DNA of 64,000 nucleotides. Source: Streptomyces coffeae. Its GTDB lineage: Bacteria > Actinomycetota > Actinomycetes > Streptomycetales > Streptomycetaceae. The stretch spans positions 62,001 through 126,000 of the forward strand of contig NZ_JAERRF010000005.1 in assembly GCF_016741875.1 (NCBI RefSeq). The letters run 5' to 3'. Below are positions 1-10,989 of this stretch, one piece after another (position 1 is the stretch's first letter; each line of letters starts with the position of its first letter). The notes under the pieces are model-generated. The model was not told the DNA's origin and searched no databases. It saw only the letters and a program-made list of their open reading frames with translations. The translations under genes were made by a program, and so were the position numbers.

Positions 1-75
1 TCGTGCACCGAGTTCGTCTTCCAGCCCGATCTGGTGGTGCGCGGCTCCACCGCGCAGGTCCGCCGCGGCGGATGA
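1..75 (+). CDS. LacI-family transcriptional regulator, C-terminal end (partial)
   Basis: The first 24 codons of the window, open at the left edge, end at TGA 73-75. The peptide contains FQPDLVVRGSTAQVRR, which matches the extreme C-terminus of LacI/GalR regulators, where an LVVRxST motif closes the last beta-strand of the ligand-binding domain. Only this tail is visible, so the DNA-binding domain and ligand specificity cannot be read. The next gene downstream is a pullulanase, so a role in maltodextrin control (MalR-like) is plausible by context only. A strong hairpin follows about 45 bp downstream. Confidence 0.6.
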   Translation, partial: SCTEFVFQPDLVVRGSTAQVRRGG

Positions 76-120
76 CCACCGGGGCGGATCACCAAGGGAG
101 GACCGCCGAGGGGGAGATGA

Positions 121-179
121 CCGGTCCGACCGGCCGGGCGCGTGGGGCCCGCGCACGGGCCCCCGGCCGGCCGGACCGG
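121..179 (+). terminator. Hairpin terminator after the LacI-type gene
   Basis: Two 17-base arms (121-137 and 163-179) are complementary except for one position and enclose a GC-rich loop. There is no T-run, as is common for Streptomyces terminators. It separates the LacI-type gene from the pullulanase transcript. Confidence 0.6.
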
Positions 180-211
180 AGACGTGCTTGAACGTAACAC
201 CGCCGCAATCG

Positions 212-234
212 CTTGCGAAAGGTCTTGCAGCAAG
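212..234. promoter_or_regulatory. Candidate LacI-type operator upstream of the pullulanase
   Basis: CTTGC occurs at 212-216 and again at 224-228, a 12 bp period. The second copy forms the odd-centred palindrome CTTGCAGCAAG (224-234). Short CTTGC-type repeats are known near streptomycete amylase promoters under MalR/LacI control, and a LacI-type gene lies just upstream. The position, 40-60 bp before the pullulanase start, suits a promoter operator. Binding is inferred, not shown. Confidence 0.4.
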
Positions 235-274
235 GAATCGTCCGCGCCCCGGACCACGAAGGAGTCCCCACCCC

Positions 275-2911
<2,637 letters not shown>

Positions 2912-2981
2912 CGGGCCGGGCCCGAGGTGACCGGCTCCAGGGCCCCTGAGCGGCCTCGCTGACGTCCGGTGCGGTTCGGGT

Positions 2982-3095
2982 GCGCCCCGAAGGGGCGCGG
3001 GGCTGTGTCGATGTGCGGCTCCGCCGCGTGGGCGACCGGCCACGACGCGGCCGCAGACGCAAGACGGCATCTCGCGGCACTTCCCGCGGAGCGCT
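2982..3095. repeat. Dispersed intergenic repeat, copy 1
   Basis: About 114 bp that begins with a perfect hairpin (GCGCCCC GAA GGGGCGC, 2982-2998) and ends with GCGGAGCGCT at the stop codon of the next gene. By eye it is roughly 90% identical to 38545-38660. Both copies lie between convergent genes, so the element probably serves as a two-way terminator. The hairpin followed by GGCTCCGCCGCGTGGGCG is, as I recall, a common intergenic repeat in Streptomyces genomes. Confidence 0.8.
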
Positions 3096-5041
3096 CAGCG
3101 CAGGGCGCCGAGCCGGTCACCGCCCGACAGCCGGGCCTTGAGGTCCGCGTGCGCCCCGGCCTTGGCGGGCAGCGTCAGCGCCCGGCCCCACGCCCGGCCC
3201 CGGACCCCGCCGCTCGCCGAGATCGCGGTCACCTGACGGCTGCCCGCCGCCAGCAGATACCACCGCCCGGCCTGCGACTTCCACAGCACCCCGGCCAGCA
3301 CCCGCGGCTCGCGCGGCCCGCACGCCGGGGAGTTGTCGGCGCTCGCGGCCACGGCACCCGCCGCGCCCCGCCGCACACCCCACGGCTGGAACTGGGCCAG
3401 CACCCGGCTGCCCCGGCCCCGCCAGGTCTCCGCCCGGGTGCACAGCCAGGCCGCCCGGCCGCCCGCCTCCGGCAGCGACTGGGCCGCGAACCGCCAGGTG
3501 TTCACACTGCGCACCCCGCGCGCCTGCATCAGCGGCAGCCGGCAGGCCGTGTGCGCCCAGCTCGTCCGCGCCGCGCGGCCCGCCACATCGTGCGGCGCCC
3601 GCCGCCCCGGCGCGCCGTACGTCAGCCGGGCCGGGGACAGCTCACCGAGGTCGACCACCAGCCGCGAGCCCAGCTGGAGCGCGGGCCGGCCACGGCACGG
3701 CCGCAGCTGCGGCATCGTCCGCACCGGATCGGTCACCCCGTCCGGGGCGCGGTGCAGCGGACGCGGCCGCTGGGCCGGGTGCAACAGGTCCCGCACCGAG
3801 GCGCGGCGCACCCACGGCGCCGTCAGATAGCGCACATTGCCGTCCGCGCGGGTCAGCACCAGCGCCGTGGCGGTGGCCGCGTCCGCGGCGTCGAGCCGGG
3901 CCAGGTCCAGCGCCACCGCACCGCCCTCGGCGCCGTCCGCCTCCGCGTACCGCGCGATCCGCAGCCCGTCGTACAGCAGCACCACCGCGGCCTGGTCCAC
4001 CTCGCCCGCGTACAGCAGCTGTGGCGGCCCGGACGGCGGTCCGGACTGGGTCCCCGCCGTGGTCGAGATCCGCACCGAGCGGCCGGGCCGCGCCCAGACC
4101 GCCAGCGCACGGCGCAGCAGTGCGGTGTCATGCGTCCGCTCGCCGCGCGCCGGCCACGCCGAGAAGTCCACCCGGCTCGCGGTGCGCCACGCCTCCGGTG
4201 CCGCACGGGTCAACCGGTGTGGATCCAGGGCCCGTTCGGAAGCGGGGTTACGGGCGTACGAGGGCGCCGCGGCACCGCTGGGCCCCCAGCCCTCGCCCGG
4301 CATCCCCAGGAGGGTGCCGCACACCAGCAGCGCCACCACGGCCACCAGCAGCGCCCGCAGATGCTGACGGCGGCGCATCAGGTCGGTCGGCCGCGCCTGG
4401 AGCGAACACGGGTCGAACTCGGCCGACTCCAGCGGCGATCCGTCCCGGCTGCCCGCGGGCTCCGGCACATCGTCCGCCTCGGCGAGGGCGCCGCGCGCGT
4501 CGTCGACCCCGGCGGACTGGAGCAGCTTGCGCACCTCGCGGTCCTCAAGACGCTCCAGCTCCCGCAGCACATACGCGGCGCGGCCGGGGCCGGAGAGCTC
4601 GGACAGCGCCTGGTCCAGGGCGAGTTCATCCGCCCCGCCCGAGCGTGGGAACAGCCGCAGCCCGAACACCTGCGGCAGCAGCGGCGGAAGCTGCCACCAG
4701 CGGCGCGGCCCGGCGGCCCGCAGCGCGGTGCGCAGCACCCGCAGCCGGACGTAGGCGTAGCCCGCGTCGGCCGCCGCGCCCTTCGTCCCGCGCTGCCAGG
4801 GCAGTTCGAGATCGGGGTGCGGCTCGGGCCCGCCGCCGGTCCGGTTGCGCGGCAGCGCGCGCTGCGCGAGCGCGTGCGCGGCCAGCACCCGGCGGGTGCG
4901 CCCCATACCGGGCGGCAGGATGAGATATCCCAGCCGCACCAGCCGCGGGTAGTGCTCGACGATGGCGGCCTCGGCCTGCTCGACGTCGATCGGGCCGGTG
5001 GTGTCGTCGTCGAGGGTGGCTGTCGCCTGCTGCTGTTCCAC
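3095..5041 (-). CDS. Sigma-factor-like / single-pass membrane protein of unknown function
   Basis: 648 aa from GTG 5041. Residues about 20-65 (DVEQAEAAIVEHYPRLVRLG) and 145-190 (LSELSGPGRAAYVLRELERL) look like regions 2 and 4 of ECF sigma factors, but the spacing is long and key residues are poorly conserved. One membrane segment follows at about 229-247 (LRALLVAVVALLVCGTLLG). Roughly 400 residues then presumably lie outside the cell, with no family that I recognise. The layout (cytoplasmic helical domain, one TM, large external domain) suggests a sensor or anchor. It lies 81 bp downstream of the GH89 gene on the same strand, so co-transcription is possible. Confidence 0.75.
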   Translation of the reverse strand: MEQQQATATLDDDTTGPIDVEQAEAAIVEHYPRLVRLGYLILPPGMGRTRRVLAAHALAQRALPRNRTGGGPEPHPDLELPWQRGTKGAAADAGYAYVRLRVLRTALRAAGPRRWWQLPPLLPQVFGLRLFPRSGGADELALDQALSELSGPGRAAYVLRELERLEDREVRKLLQSAGVDDARGALAEADDVPEPAGSRDGSPLESAEFDPCSLQARPTDLMRRRQHLRALLVAVVALLVCGTLLGMPGEGWGPSGAAAPSYARNPASERALDPHRLTRAAPEAWRTASRVDFSAWPARGERTHDTALLRRALAVWARPGRSVRISTTAGTQSGPPSGPPQLLYAGEVDQAAVVLLYDGLRIARYAEADGAEGGAVALDLARLDAADAATATALVLTRADGNVRYLTAPWVRRASVRDLLHPAQRPRPLHRAPDGVTDPVRTMPQLRPCRGRPALQLGSRLVVDLGELSPARLTYGAPGRRAPHDVAGRAARTSWAHTACRLPLMQARGVRSVNTWRFAAQSLPEAGGRAAWLCTRAETWRGRGSRVLAQFQPWGVRRGAAGAVAASADNSPACGPREPRVLAGVLWKSQAGRWYLLAAGSRQVTAISASGGVRGRAWGRALTLPAKAGAHADLKARLSGGDRLGALR

Positions 5042-5122
5042 GTTCCGTAGAACGAGTGGCGGGGCGGGTTGGTCACCTCGGGGACCCCGCGACGGTCACC
5101 CGCCGCGGGGCCGCCGGAGCCT

Positions 5123-8100
5123 TCAGGAAACCTTCCAGCCGCTGAACTCCACGGTGCCGCGGGCCCCGCTGCCGCCGCTCGCCGCGCTCATGAACATCCC
5201 GGCGTCCTGCGCCGCCGCCGCGCCCGGCACGGTCACCGTGGCCACCTTTCGCCAGCTCGCGCCCTCGTCGGTGGACATCTCGCCGGTGAAGGTGGCGGCG
5301 GAGGCGCGGGTCAGCCGCAGCAGCACGGGCGCCTTGACGCCGGTGATCCGCTGGTAGGTGTCCAGCGTGCCGTCGCCGTTGGCGTCGTACGACAGCACCA
5401 CCCCGTTGGCCGGGGTGACGGACAGATTGACGAAGCCGGGCGAGCCCGCTGTGGCCAGCGCGTTGCGGACGACGATCCCGGCGCGTGCCCACGGGCCGGT
5501 GACCGACTGCGCGTTCACCGTGACGGTGGCCGACTTCCCCACGGTCAGGGCCCCTTCGCGATAGGCCGCGCCGAACTCGGCGGTGGCTTTCCACAGGTCC
5601 TGGCCCGCGCCGTCGATGGCGAACGCCTGCGCCAACTGCCCGAAGACCGCACCGTTGTTGGTGACGGTCCGCCAGCCGTCGGCGAGCGGACCGGCGATCC
5701 ACAGGGTGCCGGTGCTCAACGCCCGTACCCGGTCCTCACCGCGCGGCCCGTAGGTCACGCCCAGTTCGTACGGCAGGGCCTTGAGCGGGTGCTCCAGCGG
5801 ATCGGCGGGGGCGGTGGCGCGCCAGTGGACCTCACCGGTGCCGCCCGCCCGGACCGAGTCCAGCGAGGTGGGCCCCTGGGGCTCAGGCTCCGTACCGGTC
5901 ACGGTCAGCTCGAAGTCCACGCGGCCGGTGGCGCGCAGCCCGTTGACGTTGCGCAGCGCCGCGATGACGGCGGCGGTGCCTCCGGGCGGCATGGCGGCCG
6001 GTTCCGCGGTGACGCTCAGCGTGCCCTGGTACGGGGCCTTGGCCAGGGTTTCGTGGACCCGCTGTGCGGTGCGGTGGGCGTCGGTGGTCGGCCGCACCGG
6101 ATAGCCGGTGCGCTCCCGGGTCCATGGCTCCTCCATGGCGTACCAGTCGAAGGCACCCGGGGCCCGCCCTTCGGCGAGCGCGTCCTCCAGCTCGTCGAGA
6201 TAGCGGCGCCACTGGGGGAGGTGGAAGTCGGCGATGAGGCCGTTCCAGTCGCGGTTGGCGTAGTTGGCCAGTTTGCCGCCGTCGGCGGTGACCTTGTCCG
6301 CCCAGGTGGTGATCAGGGTCCGGGCGGCGCGCTCGAGCTGAGCGGACTCCGTCTCGCCGGTGGCCATGCGGGTGGCGTCCGCCAGCCAGGGGCCGAGGAG
6401 GAAGCGGCGGTGCGCGCCGGTCATGTCATCGCTCAGCCGCATCAGTTTCAGCCACAGCCGGGACAGCGCGCGGAAGGTGGTGAGGTCCTTGCGCTGGTAC
6501 GCCGCCTGGAGCTGGGGGATCAGTTGCCAGGACCGGTTGGCCAGCGCCTGCCGGGCGATATCGGTCAGATCGTGGCGGTAGGCGTCACTGTCGCGCAGCG
6601 CGGGCCGCACCGCCAGCAGCGCCGCCAGGGCCGGATCGAAGGCCGCCGGGTCGAAGGCGGGGGTGTGGGTGGCGTAGTGGGTGCCGGAGCGCGCGGTGAG
6701 GCTCGGCCGGGCGGCGAAGACGGAGTCATGCGGACGGCCGTCCCTGCTGCTGATCTCGTACGCGGTGTCGCGCAGCGCGGCGTACGCCTCGCGGGCCCGG
6801 TCGTCACGACCGCCGAGCCGGATGTCCGCGTAATCCTGGAACCAGGCGGTGCGGTCCACCGGCTCGTCCCGCCACGCCAGCTCGCTGAACAGCTCGAAGG
6901 CCGCCGGGTCACGCTCGGCCGCCTCGGCCATATAGGCCGTGCCGACCAGTGTGCTGCCCGCCTTGTCGCGCCACTCGGTGAACCGCTTCGCCCACATATG
7001 GGTCTTGGCGCCGATGGTGGTGCGGCCACCGAAGTTCGGGATGGTGCCGAACGCGTACGGCACCGAGCCCCAGTCCTTCTCCCGGTCGGTCACCGTGTCC
7101 AGGTCCGACAGACCGTCCACCACGAGCATGTGGTCGTGGTCCACCGCGTCCAGCAGATCCCGCCGGGGGTTCTCCTGCCAGCCGAGGATGACCCAGGTGG
7201 CGCCGGGCCGGGCGGTCCGGAGCGCCTTCTCCACCGCGCGGGCGGCATCGGGCACCGGAACGTCGCCGGGGTCGCCGCCCTCGTGCAGCAGATCCATCTT
7301 GAACAGGTCGACCGGTCCGAAGAGATCGTGCTGATGCCGGTAGAAGGCGGCGGCCACCTTCCGGAAGGACTCGGTGCGCGGGTCGAGCCAGTCGGGGCGC
7401 TTGAGCCCTGCCCAGTCGCCCTGTGGCACCGTACGCGCCCCCGCGTTGCGGTCGGCGAAGCCGTCGGGGACGGTGCCGAAGTAGCCCGGGAGCACCGGCC
7501 GCATCCCCAGTTCGCGCAGCCGGTCGGCGATCCGGCGCCCCAGCTCGGCCCGCTTGGCCAGCAGTTCGGGGGAGACGGGACCGCCGTAGGCACTCATGTT
7601 CTGGAGCAGCCACCAGGGCTGGTGGGAGGGGGCGGGAATCCAGGCGCGGGCCTCGGCGTCGGAGTAGCCGAAGTCCTTCAGCAGCCGGTGGGAGACGACC
7701 TCCTGGCCCGCGGTGACCAGAAGTTCGTTGCAGCCGTGCAGGGCCGCGATATCGATCAGGTGCTCCCAGCGATCCCAGTCGGCGAACGGCGCGGTGTAGC
7801 CGTCGTGGGTGTCGTTGAACGCGAAGCGGTGCGGGAGCGCGGTGGACCGCCGGACCGGGCGGTGCGGCGCGGGCAGCGTCCGCGGCAGGTTCAGCTGGTC
7901 GCCGGACCAGGTGAGCTGGGCGTGGCAGCAGTACTTCAGATACCAGTGGACGCCGGTGAGCAGCACCGCCGGACCGGTCCCGGCCACGGTCAGCCGCCCC
8001 GGGGAGCCGGTGACCTCGAACCGGTCCTCGCCCTTCTCGGGCTCCAGTGCCTTCAGCCGGAACTGCTCCGCGTGGTCCGGGAGGAGCCGCCGCAGCGCGG

Positions 8101-8263
8101 CGTGCGCGGGTCCGGTGTCAAAAGCGGTCACGGCGGGATCCTGTGGGCTGTGCCGCGCCCCGGTCCGACTCTCCGCTGCGGCGGGGAGGGAGCTCCCCAG
8201 CGCGGTTCCGGCTCCGAGTGCTCCGGCGGTTCCGATCAGCGTGCGTCTGCTCAGGTCGCTCAT
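5123..8263 (-). CDS. Tat-exported alpha-N-acetylglucosaminidase (GH89, NAGLU-like)
   Basis: Removes terminal alpha-linked N-acetylglucosamine from glycans. ATG 8263 is preferred over an ORF extension of 11 codons because MSDLSRRTLIGTAGALGAG is a good twin-arginine signal peptide and a G-rich ribosome site precedes it. The product is 1046 aa. GH89 hallmarks run in order: an N-terminal alpha/beta domain, then HGCNELLVTAGQE, WWLLQNMSAYGGP, PVLPGYFGTVPDGF, DLLHEGGDPGD (likely active-site Glu region) and WVILGWQENPRRDLLDA. The last ~170 residues (from GQDLWKATAEF) form an extra beta-sandwich of the laminin-G/DUF1349 kind, probably glycan-binding. It is longer than mammalian NAGLU because of this domain. 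Likely used on mucin, glycoconjugate or cell-wall substrates; the natural substrate is not visible. Confidence 0.9.
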   Translation of the reverse strand: MSDLSRRTLIGTAGALGAGTALGSSLPAAAESRTGARHSPQDPAVTAFDTGPAHAALRRLLPDHAEQFRLKALEPEKGEDRFEVTGSPGRLTVAGTGPAVLLTGVHWYLKYCCHAQLTWSGDQLNLPRTLPAPHRPVRRSTALPHRFAFNDTHDGYTAPFADWDRWEHLIDIAALHGCNELLVTAGQEVVSHRLLKDFGYSDAEARAWIPAPSHQPWWLLQNMSAYGGPVSPELLAKRAELGRRIADRLRELGMRPVLPGYFGTVPDGFADRNAGARTVPQGDWAGLKRPDWLDPRTESFRKVAAAFYRHQHDLFGPVDLFKMDLLHEGGDPGDVPVPDAARAVEKALRTARPGATWVILGWQENPRRDLLDAVDHDHMLVVDGLSDLDTVTDREKDWGSVPYAFGTIPNFGGRTTIGAKTHMWAKRFTEWRDKAGSTLVGTAYMAEAAERDPAAFELFSELAWRDEPVDRTAWFQDYADIRLGGRDDRAREAYAALRDTAYEISSRDGRPHDSVFAARPSLTARSGTHYATHTPAFDPAAFDPALAALLAVRPALRDSDAYRHDLTDIARQALANRSWQLIPQLQAAYQRKDLTTFRALSRLWLKLMRLSDDMTGAHRRFLLGPWLADATRMATGETESAQLERAARTLITTWADKVTADGGKLANYANRDWNGLIADFHLPQWRRYLDELEDALAEGRAPGAFDWYAMEEPWTRERTGYPVRPTTDAHRTAQRVHETLAKAPYQGTLSVTAEPAAMPPGGTAAVIAALRNVNGLRATGRVDFELTVTGTEPEPQGPTSLDSVRAGGTGEVHWRATAPADPLEHPLKALPYELGVTYGPRGEDRVRALSTGTLWIAGPLADGWRTVTNNGAVFGQLAQAFAIDGAGQDLWKATAEFGAAYREGALTVGKSATVTVNAQSVTGPWARAGIVVRNALATAGSPGFVNLSVTPANGVVLSYDANGDGTLDTYQRITGVKAPVLLRLTRASAATFTGEMSTDEGASWRKVATVTVPGAAAAQDAGMFMSAASGGSGARGTVEFSGWKVS

Positions 8264-8388
8264 GCGCCCCCCAACGGACAACGGCCAACGGTCCATCTCC
8301 GCACGGCACTTAACCAGCGTTGCGAGGTGGGAGCAATGGGGCGCGCGAGGCGCGGACGTTCCGCCGTGCCACCGGGCCCGTCATGTGC

Positions 8389-9036
8389 TCAGCCGTGGTC
8401 GAGATAGGCCAGGACGGCCAGCACCCGGCGGTTGTCGTCGTCGGAGGGCGGCAGCCCCAGCTTGCCGAAGATGTTCGAGGTGTGCTTGGCCACCGCCCGC
8501 TCGGTGACCACCAGCTGTGCCGCGATCGCCGCGTTGGACCGCCCCTGCGCCATCAGCTCCATCACCTCACGCTCGCGCGGGGTGAGCCGGCCGATCGGCC
8601 GGTCCTGGGAACGCCGGTCCAGCAGCTGTGAGATCACCTGAGGGTCCATCGCGGTGCCGCCCTCGGCCACCCGCCGCACCGCGTCCACGAACTGGTCCGC
8701 GTCGAACACCCGGTCCTTGAGCAGATAGCCGATGCCACCGCTGCCGTCGGCCAGCAACTCACGCGCGTACAGCTGCTCCACATGCTGGGAGAGCACCAGC
8801 ACCGGAAGGCCGGGCCGGGCCCGGCGCGCGGCCAGGGCACACTGCAACCCCTCGTCGGTGAAGGACGGCGGCAGCCGTACGTCCACCACCGCCACATCGG
8901 GCTTCAGCTCCTCGAAGGCCCGGGTGAGCCCGGGGCCGCTGTCGACGGCGGCCGCGATCTCGAAGTCGTACGCCTCCAGCATCCGCACCAGCCCGTCCCT
9001 GAGCAGAAACAGGTCCTCGGCGATCACAACGCGCAC
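8389..9036 (-). CDS. NarL/FixJ-family response regulator
   Basis: 215 aa. The GTG at 9036 is chosen because GGAG lies 7 bp upstream and the protein then begins MRVVIAEDLFLLRDG, the usual receiver start; an upstream in-frame ATG at 9057 is the alternative. The receiver domain carries the acidic pair E7/D8 and a phospho-acceptor Asp near 52 (VAVVDVRLPPS). The C-terminal LuxR-type HTH is LTPREREVMELMAQGRSNAAIAAQLVVTERAVAKHTSNIF. No kinase is directly adjacent. The nearest NarL-type kinase is at 10990-12267 on the same strand, separated by a lipoprotein and a broken acetyltransferase gene, so the pairing is only inferred. Confidence 0.9.
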   Translation of the reverse strand: MRVVIAEDLFLLRDGLVRMLEAYDFEIAAAVDSGPGLTRAFEELKPDVAVVDVRLPPSFTDEGLQCALAARRARPGLPVLVLSQHVEQLYARELLADGSGGIGYLLKDRVFDADQFVDAVRRVAEGGTAMDPQVISQLLDRRSQDRPIGRLTPREREVMELMAQGRSNAAIAAQLVVTERAVAKHTSNIFGKLGLPPSDDDNRRVLAVLAYLDHG

Positions 9037-9184
9037 GTGACGGCTCCATGAAGTCATCGGGCCCCAGTCCCCCGACAGGGCGGCCGGGGCGACGGGACGG
9101 ACAGGGCGGTGGCAGGGCGAACGCGTTGAATGTACCGCTCCCGGGGGGCAGTTCCCGGGTCCGCGCGGCGGCCGGGCAGAACGC

Positions 9185-9223
9185 ACCGGGCGGGCCGGTC
9201 CCTGAGGGTCCGGCCCGCCCGGT
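9185..9223 (-). terminator. Terminator of the lipoprotein gene
   Basis: Perfect 14-base inverted repeat, arms 9185-9198 and 9210-9223, starting about 10 bp past the lipoprotein stop. It isolates the lipoprotein transcript from the response-regulator gene downstream. Confidence 0.75.
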
Positions 9224-9233
9224 GGGCGATGGA

Positions 9234-9848
9234 TCAGCCCTTGACGGGCCACTCCAGGGGCTCGTTGTAGAAGCCCTGCGTCAGCTCCACCGCGGCGGCC
9301 TTCTGGCCCTCCGGGATGAGGAAGGTGGTGCAGATCTTCTCCGACTGCCCCGGCGTGAGCTTCTTGGTGTCGTCGGGCGCCGGGCAGTCCTTCCACTTCG
9401 CCTCGCCCAGGAGCACGATGAGGGCGCGGGTGCGCTTCTCGACGTTGGTCCGCATGACCAAGTCGTCGTCCATGTCGTCGATCTCCATGGCCTTGCCGCT
9501 CTTGTGGGTGAGCGTGGACCAGACATGGACCGGAATCTGCGGACCGTCCTCCTTGTCCTTCTTCAGGCCGGAGGCGTCCATTTCGGCCTTGGTGCCGGTC
9601 ACCACCTTGGTGGGCGTGACCGTGAAGGTGGCGCCGGAGGATTCCTTCATATCGCTCTTCTGCGGCGGGCTGGCCTCACCGAGGCGGAAGGTCTGCTGCT
9701 CCTTCTTCGCCGGCGCGGAGCTGGACACCTTGCCCTTCTTCTTTCCGTCGGACTTCCCCTTGGAGTCCGAGCCGTTGCAACCCGTCAGGGCCACGGCAAG
9801 CGCCACCGCGCCCAGCGTCGCCGGCACAGCACGAGCCCACGTTCGCAT
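9234..9848 (-). CDS. Secreted lipoprotein of unknown function
   Basis: 204 aa from ATG 9848, with GTGAGG upstream. The signal peptide ends in the lipobox LTGC (Cys24), so the mature protein is lipid-anchored on the outer face of the membrane. A Lys/Ser-rich linker (about 25-55) leads to a small beta-rich domain with TFTVTPTKVVTGTKAEMD, HVWSTLTHKSGK and CTTFLIPEGQKAAAVEL. This resembles the DUF4352-like (telokin/immunoglobulin-like) folds common in actinobacterial lipoproteins, but I cannot assign the family firmly. Two cysteines in the domain could form a disulphide. It is followed by its own terminator. Confidence 0.8.
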   Translation of the reverse strand: MRTWARAVPATLGAVALAVALTGCNGSDSKGKSDGKKKGKVSSSAPAKKEQQTFRLGEASPPQKSDMKESSGATFTVTPTKVVTGTKAEMDASGLKKDKEDGPQIPVHVWSTLTHKSGKAMEIDDMDDDLVMRTNVEKRTRALIVLLGEAKWKDCPAPDDTKKLTPGQSEKICTTFLIPEGQKAAAVELTQGFYNEPLEWPVKG

Positions 9849-10054
9849 GTTGTCCTCACTCTCCCCGTTGCGTAGTGCGATCCCGGCCGGCCGTTCCATG
9901 GCATCTGCGCCGAGTCGAGACGCGGGCCCCTCCGGCCGTGCGCGGGCGCGCGAAGGCGCGGCAGCGCGGATGATGCCGGGGGACATGACGTCGGGAAGAT
10001 GTTAGCGAGTGGCCGGATCTCGTCGTCAGGTGGCGGCCCCTTTGACGACGGGCC

Positions 10055-10916
10055 CTACGGACGGGTCCGCCCGCCGAGCTTCTCCTCGATCCAGCCGACG
10101 CCGAAGCGCACCACCTCAGGCGCCTCGAACAGATGGCTCTCGGCCGCGCCGACCGTGCCCCGGACACCGAACCCCGCGGCCAGCATGTCCCGCGCGATCA
10201 CCGTGAACGGCCACTCGCCCTCGGGCACCACCGCGGAGTAGTCGAACGCCTCCTCCTCGGTGTCGATGTCATGGAAGCGCCGCCACTCCCGCCGCCCGTC
10301 GACCAGGATCGGCTGTTCATAGCTGACGTACCGCTTGCCGGGCGCCTCCGCCAGCGCCTCGGCGTGGTGCAGCAGCGTGATCGTGTCCAGCGGGGCGCCG
10401 AGCAGCAGCACCCGCCCGCCCCGCGCGACCAGGCGCGCCAGCGGGCTGCCGGGGCCGTGCGGTTCGTCCCACGGGTGGTCGGCCATCAACTCCCCGGCCG
10501 CCGCCCCGACCGCCACGAAGCTCGCGTCGGGATGGCGGCTGCGGACCGCCCCCGGCCAGTGCCGCAGCGCCTCCGGCAGCCTGCCGTTTGTTGTGGTCCG
10601 CCTCGCTCAGCTCCGGGTCGTAGGCGGGGTGTTCGGCGCGGACGGCCCGCTGCCACTCCTCCGGCCACTCGTCCAGCTCGTACGGCGGAGCGTCGTTCCA
10701 GCCACAGGACGCCATCAGGGTGCCGTTCTCGCCCACGACATCCAGCAGCGCGCCGATGACGGTGGGCGGGCCGCCCGCCACATAGCCGAGGGCGGACATC
10801 CGGGTGTGAAACATGACCGTGTCGCCCTCGGCCAGACCGAGCGCCCGCAGCTCCGCGGCCAGCCGGGTCCTGGTCACCGGTCCGCCGGAGCGCTCCAAGA
10901 GTTCCATCTCGTCCAC
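10055..10916 (-). pseudogene. Aminoglycoside 3-N-acetyltransferase-like gene broken by a frameshift
   Basis: Two frames together spell one AAC(3)-family protein of about 286 aa. The N-terminal part (10916 to about 10588) reads DEMELLERSGGPVTRTRL, DTVMFHTRMSALGYVAGG, NGTLMASCGWNDAPPYELDEWP and AYDPELSEADHN. The C-terminal part reads RLPEALRHWPGAVRSRHPDA, then GELMADHPWDEPHGPGSPLA and RVLLLGAPLDTITLLHHAE. They join if one T is removed from the TTT at 10587-10589 (plus strand), which restores DHNNGRLPEAL, as expected for the family. The enzyme would acetylate the 3-amino group of 2-deoxystreptamine aminoglycosides, or act on another amine in the YokD-like branch. Both halves are otherwise intact, so the lesion is recent or a sequencing error. 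Start GTG 10916 gives the family N-terminus. Confidence 0.85.
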
Positions 10917-10989
10917 ACCGCCACCCAAGCAAAGGCGGGCTGATACGGCATCACCTTTTTGCCCGGGGCTTCTGCCGGGGCGGAGTGGA

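Noticed and set aside
5069..8407. 1100-codon plus-strand frame opposite the GH89 gene
   Set aside because: Low-complexity Arg/Gly/Pro translation and antisense to a gene with clear family motifs.
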